Shown piece after piece: positions 34,401-47,461 of a stretch of DNA of 64,000 nt. Both the position numbers and the translations under genes were made by a program. Below the pieces are notes generated by a model. It was not told the origin of the DNA and made no database searches. It worked only from the letters and a program-made list of their open reading frames with translations. Numbering within the stretch: position 1 is the first letter of the stretch; the number at the start of each line of letters is the position of its first letter. Source of the DNA: Numida meleagris (taxonomy: Eukaryota > Chordata > Aves > Galliformes > Numididae); NCBI RefSeq assembly GCF_002078875.1, contig NC_034438.1, forward strand, positions 66,293,404 through 66,357,403, given 5' to 3'.

Positions 34401-37400
34401 ATCTTGCATTCAAAGAATCAAATCTGACCATCTGTGTGGACGTGTCATCGTTCTGCCACCACACTAGGAGAGCCCAGTATGCACAAATGAAGTGTAGACA
34501 GTATGCTGTGGTGGGGCTGAGGAGCAGTGCTGCCTGGTCACCCTGGGGTGCATGGCTGAGCTCAGCCCCGGGGCCTGGGAAGGCAAACCTGATGAGAAGT
34601 GTCTGTCAGGCTGAAGAGAGAATGGCTAGCTAAGGGGTGGGAAGGCTTGGGGAAACTATAAGAAACGGCACAGCATCTTTTAAAAAGATTTAATGAGACG
34701 AGAAGGGAAGTCTTGGTATAGACTGGGAAGCACATTTTTACAGCAGGATGTCTGAGCTAGAACAAAGCAGTCAAGAAACAAGTCTCATCTTCTAGAACTT
34801 GCTGTGTACCTGACACCCGGAGCTGAAAATCCCACTCCCTGAGTGCAGTTTGGCTTGCTGTGCCGTGGCAGAAGCCCACTGAAAGCTTTCCAGTGACCAC
34901 AGTGAAACTACATCAGGTCTGCCCTGAACCCTTGTCAGGTGCAGCAGTCTGGATTGTATTTCTATAGTAGATGCAAGCTCGGAAACTCCTGTGCAAGTGT
35001 GGCATCACGTCACAATTTGACTGCAAGAGCATAAAACCATTGTGGACAATAGACATATGAAACCAAGCATGATAAATCACACAAAAATGAGTAACTTGAA
35101 AAAAATAAGAGAAAACAACTCCAACAAAATATCAGTGTAAAGGAAACAAGCTACATGAGAACAAACACTGACAAACCAGTCACTCATTTCTAGGACCTTG
35201 GTCCTCTCAGGAAGGTCTGCAAGATCAACACAACAACTTCAAACAGTAAAGAAAGAAAAAGCAGGAGAAAAGAGTACGATAAAAACAACGTCTGAAAGCA
35301 CAGAAATATTACCTCAAGGCTGGATGTGAGATCACCTCTGTGTTACAGCAGCCAGCCATGCCTGCTGGTTTAGCTTATTGCCAAGAACAACCATCCAGGA
35401 TGATTTGTTTTCCTACAGGGCAGATGTCTTACTCTGATGCCTGTATCTGCAAAAACTTGGTAAGAGATAGAGCAAGAACGAGTCACCTTCCTAAGAACCT
35501 GACACAACTGGAGGGAGGATCGCTTGTGGTTTGTGGTAAAGACGTGAAAGGGCAAGGAGAAACTCTGCCAGTTTGTCTTAAGGATCTTCCCTTTGTTTCT
35601 CAGTGAGCTGAAGGGTAGATCCAAAACTAGCCTTGTTTCAACCCCAGGGCCAGGTCCCACGCTCCTTGCAGCAGGTCAAGGACACAGTCCATCCCCAACA
35701 GCGAGGGCCCTCATGTGGTCCCCTCCCAGCCACCAGGCAGGATGACTGCTCTTGCAACTTCACACATCAGCAGATGAAGCATTTCCTAAGCAGCACTATT
35801 TTTTTCTCTGTCTTTTCGCCTTGGATGGCATAAGACTACGTTTGTTCCATGAGCGTTCATTTTCCTCTTGCTCACAATAGCGAAATAAAAGGAGCGCCTC
35901 TGCTCCTGCCAAGTCACACACCGCTCCGCTCACAGCCTGGCAGCCACTCCTCTGCCCATTGAGCACCTACTGCTTCTCACGAAGGAGGAGAAAAAGCCCA
36001 TTTCGAGCAGAAAGCAATGAGGCAGACAGAGATGGAAGGAGGGTGAGGGAGGTCACCCTCAAGCTCTTGCCCTCACCACTACACCCCTCTCCTGAAACAC
36101 TCCTGTTCTTCATTGTAACCACTGTGCATCTCCCCTGTGAGCCCTCCTCCACCTCTGTGAGTGTGCACCCAGGCTCTGCAGCTTTCCTGCATGGCCTCAC
36201 ACAGCCTGCTGGCTCCTCATGCAGAGGAGATGTAGAGGAGAGAGATGTATGGGAAAGGCCCATCTTAGGGAGGTAGAGAAATACGGAAAGCGCCCATCTT
36301 AGGGAGTGAGAGGAGTGGCTGTCCTCTACAAACCCTGGTCTCAGAGTGCACTCGGGCAGCCACACCAGCTCCTCCACCAGGGCCAGAAGGACACTGAGCA
36401 TCACTGCTGGTCACCAACAGGGAGCAGGGTCTCTCTGCGCTGCCTGCAGGCTGTCAGCAGTGCTGGGGGGGACAACTTCCAGCAGCACAGACCCAGCTGG
36501 CGGGTGGCTGGGAGAGGAAGCTGGAAGGTGTGGGAAGCACAGCGAAAGAAAAACAAATCGCTGCATCCAAAACAAGCTGCAGGCAAGTGGTGGCCTGCCT
36601 GCTGTGCAGCATCTGCCACCTCTGTGAAGGTGCAGAGGAAAGTCAGCAGTGCAGCTGCCTTGCTGATTGAAAGCAAACAGAAGCAGAGAGCCCTAGCTCT
36701 GCTTAACAAAGCGTCAGCCACGAAGGGCTTCGGAAATGCCTGGCATTTTCCATGTCCCCACACAATCACACCCTCAGCAGGGAGAGCCGCTCGCTCATCA
36801 GCTGCAGTATAACTGCACTTCTTCATGCCCTCCCCATCTGTAAGCTGTATCAATAAGGCTTCTTATCACACTGCATACTGCCATGTGCATAGCATGAATA
36901 GCGATAAGTACTGTGCGAAACAGGGCTTATTTATAGCTATGCATTGTTTCCTTCCAGATAGAAATATTACAGAATTTAATGCAAAATGAATGCTGAATTA
37001 TTATAAATGCAGAGGACCTGCAAAGACCATTCATCATGCTGCAAGCATGCAGAATGTAGGCGTCATTCTTCTAATTCGAGTCTGACATCATTGTCCTTGA
37101 TTCTGACACAACATTACTACAATATAGCCTATAGTTCTTGGTGAATGAAAATACTTGTTGCTATTATTTGTAGTTGTTGCTGGAAACAGCATCGGGTAAG
37201 GATTACTTCCACCCATGGGATTCTTATGTGAAAATATAAAATACATCTACCACAAATGGACCAGATTAACAAAGGTAAAATAATCCCACGCTAAACTTGT
37301 AAAAATCTGTAGAAACCAAGGTATGAGAGTCACATCCCTGCATCCACTAACTCCACAGGTCTCTGTGAGGATGGCACTGAAAGAGCATCCTTGCAAATAC

Positions 37401-38622
37401 TCCAGGCTTGACAGGGAGCAGCATGCAGTCTGTCAGCAAGAACTATCTTATTGAAAAGGGTGCTGCCCAAACCCTTCGTTTATTTAAGGTGTCTGTATTT
37501 ATGGAGTTCCCCTGGATGAATAAGGAGCACATTTCTTTTGCCACAGTTTGTGTTCCTGATTGAGTGCAAAATGTTGCTTTATTCCCCTGGCTGAGAAACT
37601 CTGATGCAGTGGAAACTTTGGGTTTCACACTAGACGGTATGTGTAAGGGGAAGGGGGAATATCACCAGCAGTGTAAAATGAGAAATGAAAATAAAGGAAA
37701 GCTAATTAAAACCTGCATCTTTGTGAAAAAGCATCTTGCATGTACTTCTTGTAAGATGATTTAGAGCAGGAAAACTCAGTCAAATGGGAGAAAATTCTCA
37801 GCAAAGAGGCATATGGGAGAACCCTGGTGCTACGTGCTACCAATCGGTCTTTCCCAACACTATACTTGCCCCATCCCTGGGGCTCCCTGTTCTAGTGTCC
37901 CATGAGCTGCGTAACTCTGAATTTGCAGGTTACAGACAAAATTCTGACCTCCCTATGGGCCGGGAACAAATCTCCAACAGTTTTTTCCAGTATCTAAATT
38001 TAACATGGAAAACTGACAGGTTTGCCAGATTTTTCTATCCACTGCATGCCTGGTTGACAAAGGGATTTTAAAATAATAAACTGTTTCTCCTAGCACTGCC
38101 TCCGTTCCTGATTTCCTACCTTCTGCACAAAGAGATGCACACCCACACTCCCAGTCTCTTCCTGAATCCTTCTTCAGGATATTAAGCTGCTGTGTTTGGT
38201 CAGACTTTGCACAAATTAATGGCTGCACTGCAGAGGAACACAGGAGCCACACACTGCTCCAAAATTCACTTCTCCTTCCGAGGAGGAATACAGTACGTGT
38301 CTGCTTCAGCTTTGTCTTTGAACTCCTGTGCACAGAATTTATTCAGCATTTAAGGCGTGGCTATGTTTGTCAACAAATCATCCTCCTTCAGAGGAACCTG
38401 GCAGCTTCCCTCTTGAAACATTTATGCTTCACTTCTTAAAACAGAGTAACAACTTAACATGAGAGTTTCCTTGGGTCTTTGCCCTTGCTCTAGGTGGGCA
38501 GGAAGCACCAAGCAAGTGCCAGCAAAAAGTGATGTTCCAGTATATATCAGCACCATCTCATTCTTGGTCTTAATCTCGAGTATTTCATCTGTGACTGCTC
38601 ACCACTTTTGTCCTCATCACAA
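31440..38622. other. LPAR1 intron, no gene recognised
   Basis: About 7.2 kb. A locally GC-richer stretch at 36300-36850 has overlapping ORFs on both strands without a family match. A tandem duplication lies at 36252-36306. An AT-rich stretch at 36840-37180 contains GATA-type sites. Confidence 0.55.
36252..36306. repeat. Tandem duplication, period about 33 bp
   Basis: GGAAAGGCCCATCTTAGGG (36252 on) recurs as GGAAAGCGCCCATCTTAGGG (36285 on). Confidence 0.9.
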
Positions 38623-38985
38623 GATCACAGAACAACAGAACAGCCCAAGCAGGAAGGGACCTCAAAAGGCCATCAAGTTCAACCTTCCATGGGAAAAAGG
38701 AGCCCCAGTGAAATTATCTACCACCCTGTCCAGTCGCACCTTGAAATCCTTCAGTGATGAGGACCAGGCCATGTCCCTTTGGTGGTTCTTTCAGTGATGG
38801 ACTGTTCTCACTGTAAAAAATGTCTTTCTTGTATCATGACAAACCCCTCCCATTCCAGCTTACACCTTTGTCTTCTCCATGTGGCTCCTTGTGAAGAGAG
38901 AGCCTTTGTTATCTTTGCAGCTGCCTTTTAAGTATTGGAATACTATGATGAAGTCCTCCTGAGCTTTCTCTTGTCCAGGGAGAAG
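38623..38985 (-). mobile_element. CR1 LINE 3' fragment in the LPAR1 intron
   Basis: Left-end GATCACAGAACAACAGAACA, then AGCAGGAAGGGACCTCAAAA, CATCAAGTTCAACC, and 'GATGAAGTCCTCCTGAGCTT' near 38949. It is minus-oriented (same strand as LPAR1), diverged, and its right edge is approximate. Confidence 0.82.
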
Positions 38986-41900
38986 GCTTCCTTCTTTTTA
39001 GAAAAAGTGAGTAAAATGAAAAACTCTCCCTAAATTCACATACAGTCTTGACTACAATTGATAATTTTCTTGGCATACGAACTCTTTTGCTGGTTTTTGC
39101 TTTCCGTGCTCTCTTTCAAAGCTCACATCACCACACTGCCTCATACAGTTTATCATTTAAATACTTTGTCTTATAAATTCCTCTGTGAAACCTTTAAGTC
39201 TCTACTTTTAAACCACGTACTGTTCTGCATCTACATCTGTTGCACAACTGAATGTACACTGAAGATACACCTGACTCAGCACAGCGATTCATGAAATGCT
39301 GACAATAAATGCTATTTAACACCCTCAGTAGCATCCCTAACTGCCTAGCAGCATGGAAATGCACACACGGAAAACACCAGTGGTTGGTGGGGCTGCATCT
39401 ACAGTCCTTACCATCGTTACGTTTTTCTATTTTTTGAGTGGCTGACATCCTTCAGTCTTCCTACTTCTGACAGCTGGCATACCATGGTGCTCCCAGCAGA
39501 GCCAACTTGGTTTATAAGCCTAAAGCAGAGATAACACCGAGCAGGTTTCTATCACCAGGAGTAACAAATGGCAGGCTTGACGTTTGTGGGGGGTCCTCCT
39601 GCAGCTGCAGGTGGAGGAAGGGCAGTGCTCTCCTTGCAGCGCATCACGCGCTTGCTGCCAGGTGGTGCTGGAGGCAGGGCATGCCCACCTCAGCCTTCTG
39701 GATGCCCTTCTGAAAGCCCAAGCTGCTGGGCATCTTCCTACTTGGACTCCGGATGGCCTTTCCACAGAGCCCTGCACCAGCTGGGGATGTTTTAGATACC
39801 GTGCAAGTCCCTGAGCCCTCGTCAGTCTTGCCAATGTCTGAAACTTTTGAAGTCCGAAATGACAACAGACAGAAAAACCTGAGGATGATCAACAGCAAAG
39901 CAAAACAAGCTAAACAGACAAATGAGATGTGGGCAGCAGCAAGCTGTCAGAATGGGCTGGTTCATTTCATGGGTACTCACTGAACTCTGTACCAGGTTAG
40001 CACTTGCTTGGTGTCATTCTTTGCCTGCTGTGAATTAAGTTTGCTGGTCTCTGGCCAGCTGATCCAGCCACATAGAAATAGACTTTGGCTGACATCTCTG
40101 CAGGAGAAATCTAATGCAAATGGAGGAGAATGGGGCTGTTTTTCAAATGATGGGTGCAAACCAAAGGTGTTTGAGTATAGCCTCATTTCAAATGTATGTT
40201 TTTGTAAATAAATAAATGTCTAAGGCAGATTATCCATATCCATTTGAATCCCTCAAATCAAAAGGTTGTTAAGAAAAAATGGATACTGTCACTGATCTAA
40301 TGACTGCACGAGAGAGACAGTCCTTTTTTGTTTTTCCCTCACAAAAGACAAAACTAAGCCATTTATCCATAAAAAAGCATTTTAGACAAAAACAGGAAAT
40401 CATTAAGTGTCAATGGTCAGGATTCCAACTGATTTTTAAATTCTTAAAGATATGTGAAGCTAATCTCTGAATAAAGACCTGGCTGCTGCCAAAGCAATTT
40501 GAATATTTATCTCTGTGTTAAGACAAACAGTAGTCCCTGTGGAGTTTCACTGTTGCCAAAAACCTGACACACAGAGGAAACTTTGGTGTCTTTTTCAACT
40601 TCCAGTGTTCTACAGGAGACTTAATGCTTTATTACAGACAGAAACGCTCATGCAGTCTCAAGCCAGTGGCAGCAGCTTGGTAGGGACAGGAGCACAAAAG
40701 TCCTGCTGATAGCAGGCTCCTGGGGCAAACAGCATTGGTGCCCCTTGGCCATGGTGACACAGGACAAAGAAAAGCAGGCAGCAGAGCTGTGTGGAAAATT
40801 AGGAACAAGAAACTGCCTTTCAGCCCACATCAGTTGTCCTACTTGCACCACCTAGCCCATATTCTGCCACTTCGGTGGCATGAGGTCATGACTTGATGGG
40901 CTGCTCATGGTCATTACATGATTCACCATATTGGGGACAGGTGGGTCTCAGAAGCAAGAGGACCTGGGTGGGGCTTTCAGGTCTCTGACATGGGGACCTG
41001 ATGAGGGTTACTCACCAGAAAGCAGCTGCTCTGGTCAGAATTTAAGCTCTGGCACCAGACACCTGGAAGCAGAGGTGACCAACAAGCAGCCCAAAGCTCT
41101 TCCACACAAAGTATGGAAAACATTCCTCATGTCCATCCATAACCCCATGGAAGATGCCAAAAGCCCCATACCTGCCGTGAACACGGTGGCAAGGCAAGTG
41201 TGAAGGCTGATGGCCAGAGGTCACCTCAGGCAGGTGTCACCTGCAGACAGCTCACAGGCCAGGCTCTGTTCTGCCTGTGCCTGCGAGGTATATTTAGCAG
41301 GAGTGTTCCTTTGCTCCTGTACCTGCAGGTTTTAAGCACAGAAAAATATTTCACAGTGATGCTGAAAAAAAAAAATACCTGTATCCCCTACTTTTCTTTT
41401 GGAAATCCATTAGCTCTGTGTATTCTGGTATTTTCCCAGCGATGGTCAGAATCCTACACTTAGACAATACACTTTGATTGGTAGATTTCAAACAACACTG
41501 GTAGAAGAGATTGTTTAATTGTACATTCTGTTGTTGTTAAGGATGTTAAGCATTGCCTGTATTATGTTTGGATGGGCTCCAGTTGCAACACAAGTTTCCA
41601 AATGAAGCTTGGGTGGATGCAACTTAATGTGCAAAGGCCTGCTTTGATCTTACATAAGATGAAACCAGTAATATTAGAAGAGACATATTAACTTCTGTTT
41701 CCTTAATAGGAATAAAAACTGTTTCTCCCATGGTAGTACCAGACTGTGAATAGGAGAAAGTGCTACAAAAGGGCAGAGACACTTGAAATGACAGCATTAT
41801 ATAATCAACTGCCAGAAATCTGTGCTTGCTTTCTCTTGATAGAGCCGTAGTGAACTGATCTGATGATAGCTGGCTGGATAAGGTGTGGCACACGTCCCTC

Positions 41901-42152
41901 GAGGCAATCATGTTAAGTCCAGTTACTCACAACACAGCTTTTAGAAGCATCATCCACCATGACAGCTGTGCAAAACAAAGGGCACCGCTCCAGGGTGATG
42001 TGGACAGTGGGGTGGTTACGAGGACTCCAGAGTAAGTCCTCCTGGAAAATCAGTCTGGGTTTGTCAGGTCCCAAAGAGACCTCCTGCTCCCAGTATGGAT
42101 GCTAAAAAAATAAGACACTGCCCGAGAGCAGCAGCAGCCTTGGGATACCACC

Positions 42153-42174
42153 GCATCATAGAATCATAGAATCC
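42153..42174 (-). mobile_element. CR1 3' octamer remnant
   Basis: CATCATAGAATCATAGAATC is the CR1 3' repeat, but the body next to it is not recognisable. It is either a very short or a heavily decayed insertion. Confidence 0.5.
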
Positions 42175-44374
42175 CAACAGCCTGCCACCAAGCAGTCTTC
42201 ACAAAGTACAGGGAGAGTGTCCGTGCTGAAAGGACACTGCTCCTGCTATCAGACAGCGACTGACATGTCCACAAATAGCAGCAATAAAACAGAGGGAAGG
42301 GAAAAGCTGTGGGACAGCAGACAGAAACAGCATTGCTCTGCACAAGGGAACCACCGAGTGATTAACTACCTGAATTCTGCTTGTGTTGAGTATATGCTGA
42401 CAGCTTATCAGACGGTCAGATTCCAGGTTTCAGCACTTAATTCTATCTGTGCTCATTTAAACCTGTCTAGATGAGGCTGATAACACGGGCAGAAAGCACA
42501 GCTTTTGGCTTGTATTTCTACTCTGAAGATGAGACATGATTTAAAGGGAAGCAGCTACCTCCTGGCTCTCACAGATGCCTCTGGTTTCCTTTGAAACATC
42601 CAATGTTTGCTATCTGGACAAGATCACACTGTCCTGTAACTTATGTCCTAGGTATCAGGGAGAAGGAAGATTAGTGTTTTATGAACTGCAATGAAGCCAG
42701 CCTCTGGATTCATTAAAACTATTACCAAGAAGAAGGAAGGACTGCAACAGTGTACAATAAGTAATTTTTTCCATCAGAAGGATATTTGCTATCCTGCAGC
42801 ATAAAATTTCACTGCAGAAAAGACAGCATTTCCCATTCTTAAAATGGGAGATACAGTGAACAAGCCTGGAAATGTTTTGCTGCTACTGGTAAATACCCAA
42901 ATTCCATAGGCAGCTTCTTTGTAACTTCCTTTGTCCATGCCTTCACTGTATCAATATTGATTAAAACTTTTCAGGCAAACACAGAACACCACCCTGATAA
43001 AATTTAGTCTTTATTACAACTCACAGATTTGAGAATCACATTGCCAAAACATGCCTAATACGGAAAAAGAGCATGCATCTTCAGCCGGTCCTTTCAGCTG
43101 TTAATGATGGGAACGCAGTCACCACTGAAGAGATGCTTTGCACAGCACTGTGTTTTGCTGTCAGGTCAGCAGGAGCAGGCAAAAATCAAAGCACGGGAAG
43201 AATTCAGAATGCATCAGACACCCCTTATTGCTACGAAAGAGGCAGTCCCAGCCTCATCCCCCTAGAGGGCCATTAATACTGCTTCTGGGTTGGATCAGTG
43301 ATGAGTACTCTGAGTTTGCTCACATTTGTGCATTTATTGCCAATGTGAGTTTGATTCAGACCACCGGTCTGATTCCTGTGTCCTCACTGCTTTTCAGGAG
43401 CAGTGCTCTCCTGGTCTAAATTTAACCCCTGGTAGGCAAAGCATGGCACCTGGAAGTACCCAAGAGTAGCAATTGCCTTTCAGCTGCATTAACACCACAT
43501 CCTGCGTCACTGTGGCTTAAAGATTTCTGTATAAATAGCTTCTGAAACCACAAAAAAAAAAAGAACACTATCACACTACACTGAAGGTTGCTCAATCCAT
43601 GTGTTTCTGGGGATGTGACTGCACTAACCTCTAGCACACAGCTTGCTTCAGTGTCCCCATTAAAGACTGTAGATTTTGGCAATGATAAAAAGAATAACAA
43701 CAATGAAAAAAAAATAGCGTAAGATCTTCTCTTTCGTTTCATTCTTTCCCACCTACTCATGAAAGAGCAACTATGCTGTGCTAGAACACTGTGAGGCTTT
43801 CCATGGCACAACTGGTGGTTCCCAGCCACTTCTGTCCAGACAGACAAAGGTCCTTTAAATCCAGCCCCTATCTACCCAGCAAGGAAGGAAGAGGTAACAA
43901 CTCACATCACTATCAGGTAGAGTTGGGTAGTACTTTCATTTTTTAAAGGAACCACTAACACCAGACGTGTAAGCATGCAGGCCACAGCACTGGGTACCAG
44001 AAAGAATCTTCTCCATGCTTGGAAATCCTGAGACTGAAAGCAGAGTACGAAAAAGACTGGTATCCAAAAAGCAAGCCTAATTTGTTTTGCATGTTCAGGA
44101 CAGGCCTTAGATCCTCCTGATCCTTCTAATTGATCCTGCATGCTATGCTCATGATGTGCTGCTCTGATCTCTCAGCCAGAAGAGGTTCTAGACTAAGGAT
44201 TTGGGAATTGGTGCAAAGAAAGGTGACAGCATGTAGTCAGGGCACCACCCATCAAAGACATCATAGCCACACTGGCTGCCAAGAGCAGTTGTGAAAACAG
44301 CCAGAAAAGGTCTCTAGAAGAACAATACAAGGCCTCTCCTTGCTCTCTCCATGGAAGGGCACAAGAACTTTCTG

Positions 44375-44445
44375 CGAGATTATCAAAAGAAGTTCTTGGT
44401 ATCAAAAGGAATTGTTGCGAGGTCTTCAAAAGAAGTTCTTAGTAT
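44375..44445. repeat. Tandem duplication, period 43 bp
   Basis: CGAGATTATCAAAAGAAGTT (44375 on) recurs as CGAGGTCTTCAAAAGAAGTT (44418 on), each followed by CTTGGTAT or CTTAGTAT. Confidence 0.9.
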
Positions 44446-44916
44446 GCACCCTTCTACTTGAAACAATACACAGTTGTGATCATAGACACAGGCTTCAAAC
44501 CAGAAAACCCAGCCAGCATACATCTGCTGATATTCCCTGGTGAAAGAGGAAGTGGAGCACCATGTTTGTTACCAAGCCATAAACGCCATGTCCAGCTGGA
44601 CTACCTTCAGCAGCTGCAGAATTCTGCAGCCAGCTATTGGCTGCGGAGTCACCAACTTAATGGAGTAGCAGAAAGGGTACAACAGAGCCACTGGGATTAA
44701 AAAAGACACCTCTGGTACTGAGAGGACAGGCAGTGCTCACAGGCATGGCTAAGCAGTTCCAGCACGTGTCCAGTAGGTTGAACGCAGGCACACAGGAATT
44801 ACATTTTATTGAAGTACCAGAGCACCAACATTGTTTCTTCTACAGCAAAAACCTGAAATAGTGCCTGCCTGCAGGATCATTCACAGGTTTTGATTCAGTA
44901 GTGCTCACAATTTGAC

Positions 44917-45099
44917 TCATAGAGTCATAGAACAGTTTGAGTTGGGAGGGACACTTTAAGGCCATCTAGTCCAACTCCTCTGGTACGAACAGGGACACCT
45001 TCAGGGACACCAGGTTGCTCAGAGCCCAGTCCAGCCTGACCTTGAGTGTTTGCAGGGATGGGGCATCCACCGCTTCCCTGGGCAACCTGTGCCACTGCT
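44917..45099 (-). mobile_element. CR1 LINE 3' fragment in the LPAR1 intron
   Basis: Octamers TCATAGAGTCATAGAAC at the left, then GTTGGGAGGGACACTTTAAG, CATCTAGTCCAACTCC, GGACACCTTCAGGGACACC and GATGGGGCATCCACCGCTTC, ending near GGCAACCTGTGCCACTGC. Minus orientation. Confidence 0.92.
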
Positions 45100-47204
45100 T
45101 ACATCTGGTTACTTTGGGATGGACACATTGATGTATGAGTTTGCAAGATTTCTACAGTTCTTTTTAGCAGACAGTTGTGGGATTGCACCTAAAGCATATG
45201 GGAAGCAGTCTGAGTTAAACAGGAGATCTTCAAGGCCCTCTGCCCAGGAATTTTTTTTTTTTGGAAAAAAAAAAAAAAAGAAATGAATTAGTACCCTGTA
45301 AGCAAACTGCTTGCAAAATCTTTCTACTCAGCAAAGTAACTGCATCCGAGAAGTACTTCTGGTGCTCTATGTGAAACAAACAGCTTTTCTTCTTCTTCAG
45401 ATAAGAAAAAAAAAACTTGAACCATTCAGTAACAGGCTAAAGGAAGCCAATCAGAGCTGACCTCATTTTCTTTCAAAATGTGTTACAACAAAAGAAGTAT
45501 TAAGGAACATTTGCCAAAACGCCAACACGGGAGAGGAGTGAGCAGGGGTGCCCTGATGCAGCTCCGATAAGCCTCGTGGACACGATGGAAGGCTCCCAGT
45601 GGCCCTGGCTGCTTTCTCACCATGAGCTGTCTCCTTCCTGTGCTGAATATTCAGAAGCACAAACTTGCTGACCGAATCATTCCTTGCTACAGCTCTTAGC
45701 TAACTTCTACTGGGAGCATTTGTACTTAAAGTGACCTCGAAGGCGCTGAGCACCATGTCCAATCCATGCACATGCACTTCAGCCTCCAACGATGGAAATA
45801 ACTTAATGCGAGCTCCCTCCACCTCCACCACAGAACGATTCAGCTATGAGGGGAGCTACAGAATTATTAAATGTCTTCGGATGTTTCTGTCAGTGATATC
45901 TCTCGTGCTGGTTCAGGAAGTTTCTGAACCTATCTCTAACCCTAGAAACCCTCTTCTAACAGCTCTTTAAAGTGCTGGCAATGTGCCTGACTTTTCCTAG
46001 CACTTTGCATTTTTTTTCTTTTTCCTGGGGCACTGAAGATAGCGGTCTTTAAACGATGAAAACATACTTCCAAGTACACAGACTTTTTTCTTTCCTTTTT
46101 TTTTCTTGAAAAGTGGTCAGTCCATGTCATGGAGGTAGTGGAGATAGATTCAAGATGTGTTGACGCACATCTCTTATTACCACAGATTTTCAAAGCACAT
46201 GCAAAATCAAGTACGTTCAGTTTTGTAGGCAATACTAGTGCCTTCTCCACACATCATCATATAAATGCTTTCTTAATAACAAAAAAAACCCTAATTCTGA
46301 GCACCAGAAGCCTTCTTCTCATGCTTACTTTTTGTTTGTTGTGGTTCCTGTTGAAGAGATACTCAATAAAATTGCTACATCCAGCAGACATTCCTCTTTC
46401 CTGTTAGCAAGCAACAGCAGCACAAAGATGTCAGAGCTTCTCTAAAAAAAATGCTGGCAAATATAACAGTTTTTTATTATCCTTTTAGTTAATTTTTGGG
46501 AAATTTCCACTCAGCAATGAAATATGCAATGGAGACATCTCATAGCTGACACCCTGCTCTGCTGTATGAATTGAGGGTAATGTGTTCACCAGAGAAAGAA
46601 CTGGGGGCAGAGGGTAGCAATGAGCTGTGGTGGGCCACAAGTACCAGAGGTCCATAGGCAATATATCTGAACACAGATGCTTTGAGCAACCACTCACTAC
46701 TCAGCTGAGCAGGCAAGGTGGTCCTTCCACCCAGGTGGTGCTCCCCTACAGACAGAGAGATAAACCCACATTCGCTTGTGAAATTAAGATCCATACCCAT
46801 AAAAGAAATGTAAGCGATTAAACCCTCAGCACATGCTCCTCACAACAGTTTGTTCACATCTACTCATTGTTTAAATAAATCTGTTTTTAATGCACACTGA
46901 ATAAAACATGAGATAGGATGCCAATGGCAGTGTCAAACACAAGAAATGAAGAATACCTCCTGAAAATATGAAAAACAAAAGCCCCATGGGAAACAGCACC
47001 CACCACTAATGTATGCTCTGGAATGTGCTTAAAAAGCCTAATTTCCTGTGTGCATACAGCTTAATACAGAGCTCACATGCCTGTGTGGTGGGGCAGCACC
47101 GTGCATCTGGAAGCCTTTTGCTCTCCACAAACAGCATACAGCAGCATGCTATATTTTTCTATTCTTCATGCTATACTTTTTCTATTCTTCCAGATCAAAA
47201 CCAG
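45100..47204. other. LPAR1 intron with a T/A hairpin
   Basis: About 2.1 kb with no gene recognised. Holds the T12-GG-A15 inverted repeat at 45251-45279 and a 22-bp tandem duplication at 47148-47193 (GCTATATTTTTCTATTCTTC twice), immediately before a CR1 copy. Confidence 0.55.
45251..45279. repeat. T12-GG-A15 inverted repeat
   Basis: Twelve T, two G, fifteen A. It could fold into a 12-bp A:T hairpin with a minimal loop, or reflect slippage. Confidence 0.95.
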
Positions 47205-47461
47205 CACAGGAGATCTATCCAGAGGGATGTGGACAGTCTTGAGGAGTGGGCCCTCAGGAACCTACTGAGGTTCAATAAGGCCATGTGCAAGATTTTGCGT
47301 GTGGGTGGAGGCAATTCCAGATATGAATAAAGACCGGGAGAAGAACTCACTGAGAGCAGCCCTGCCAGGAAGGATATGAGGGTATGGAAATGCATATGAG
47401 TTGGGAGTTGGGTGGGCTTTGAGGTCCCTTCCAACCCAAGTCATTCTGTGATATTCTATGA
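47205..47461 (+). mobile_element. CR1 LINE fragment with an internal deletion
   Basis: Plus orientation, antisense to LPAR1. It reads through ORF2 sequence (ATCCAGAGGGATGTGGACAG, then RFNKAMCKILRVGGGNSRYE in frame), then jumps to the 3' UTR end (GGTGGGCTTTGAGGTCCC, CTTCCAACCC, ATTCTGTGATATTCTATG). About two thirds of the region between thumb and 3' end is missing. Confidence 0.88.

Larger units (their letters stand above)
38986..44916. other. LPAR1 intron, no gene recognised
   Basis: About 5.9 kb. Contains a CR1 octamer remnant (42153-42174), A-runs (41366-41375, 43552-43562) and a tandem duplication (44375-44445). No exon or coding remnant was identified. Confidence 0.55.

Noticed and set aside
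36306..36853. Overlapping ORFs of 168 codons (plus) and 150 codons (minus) in a GC-richer intron part
   Set aside because: Both strands are open because of composition; no recognisable domain or splice structure.
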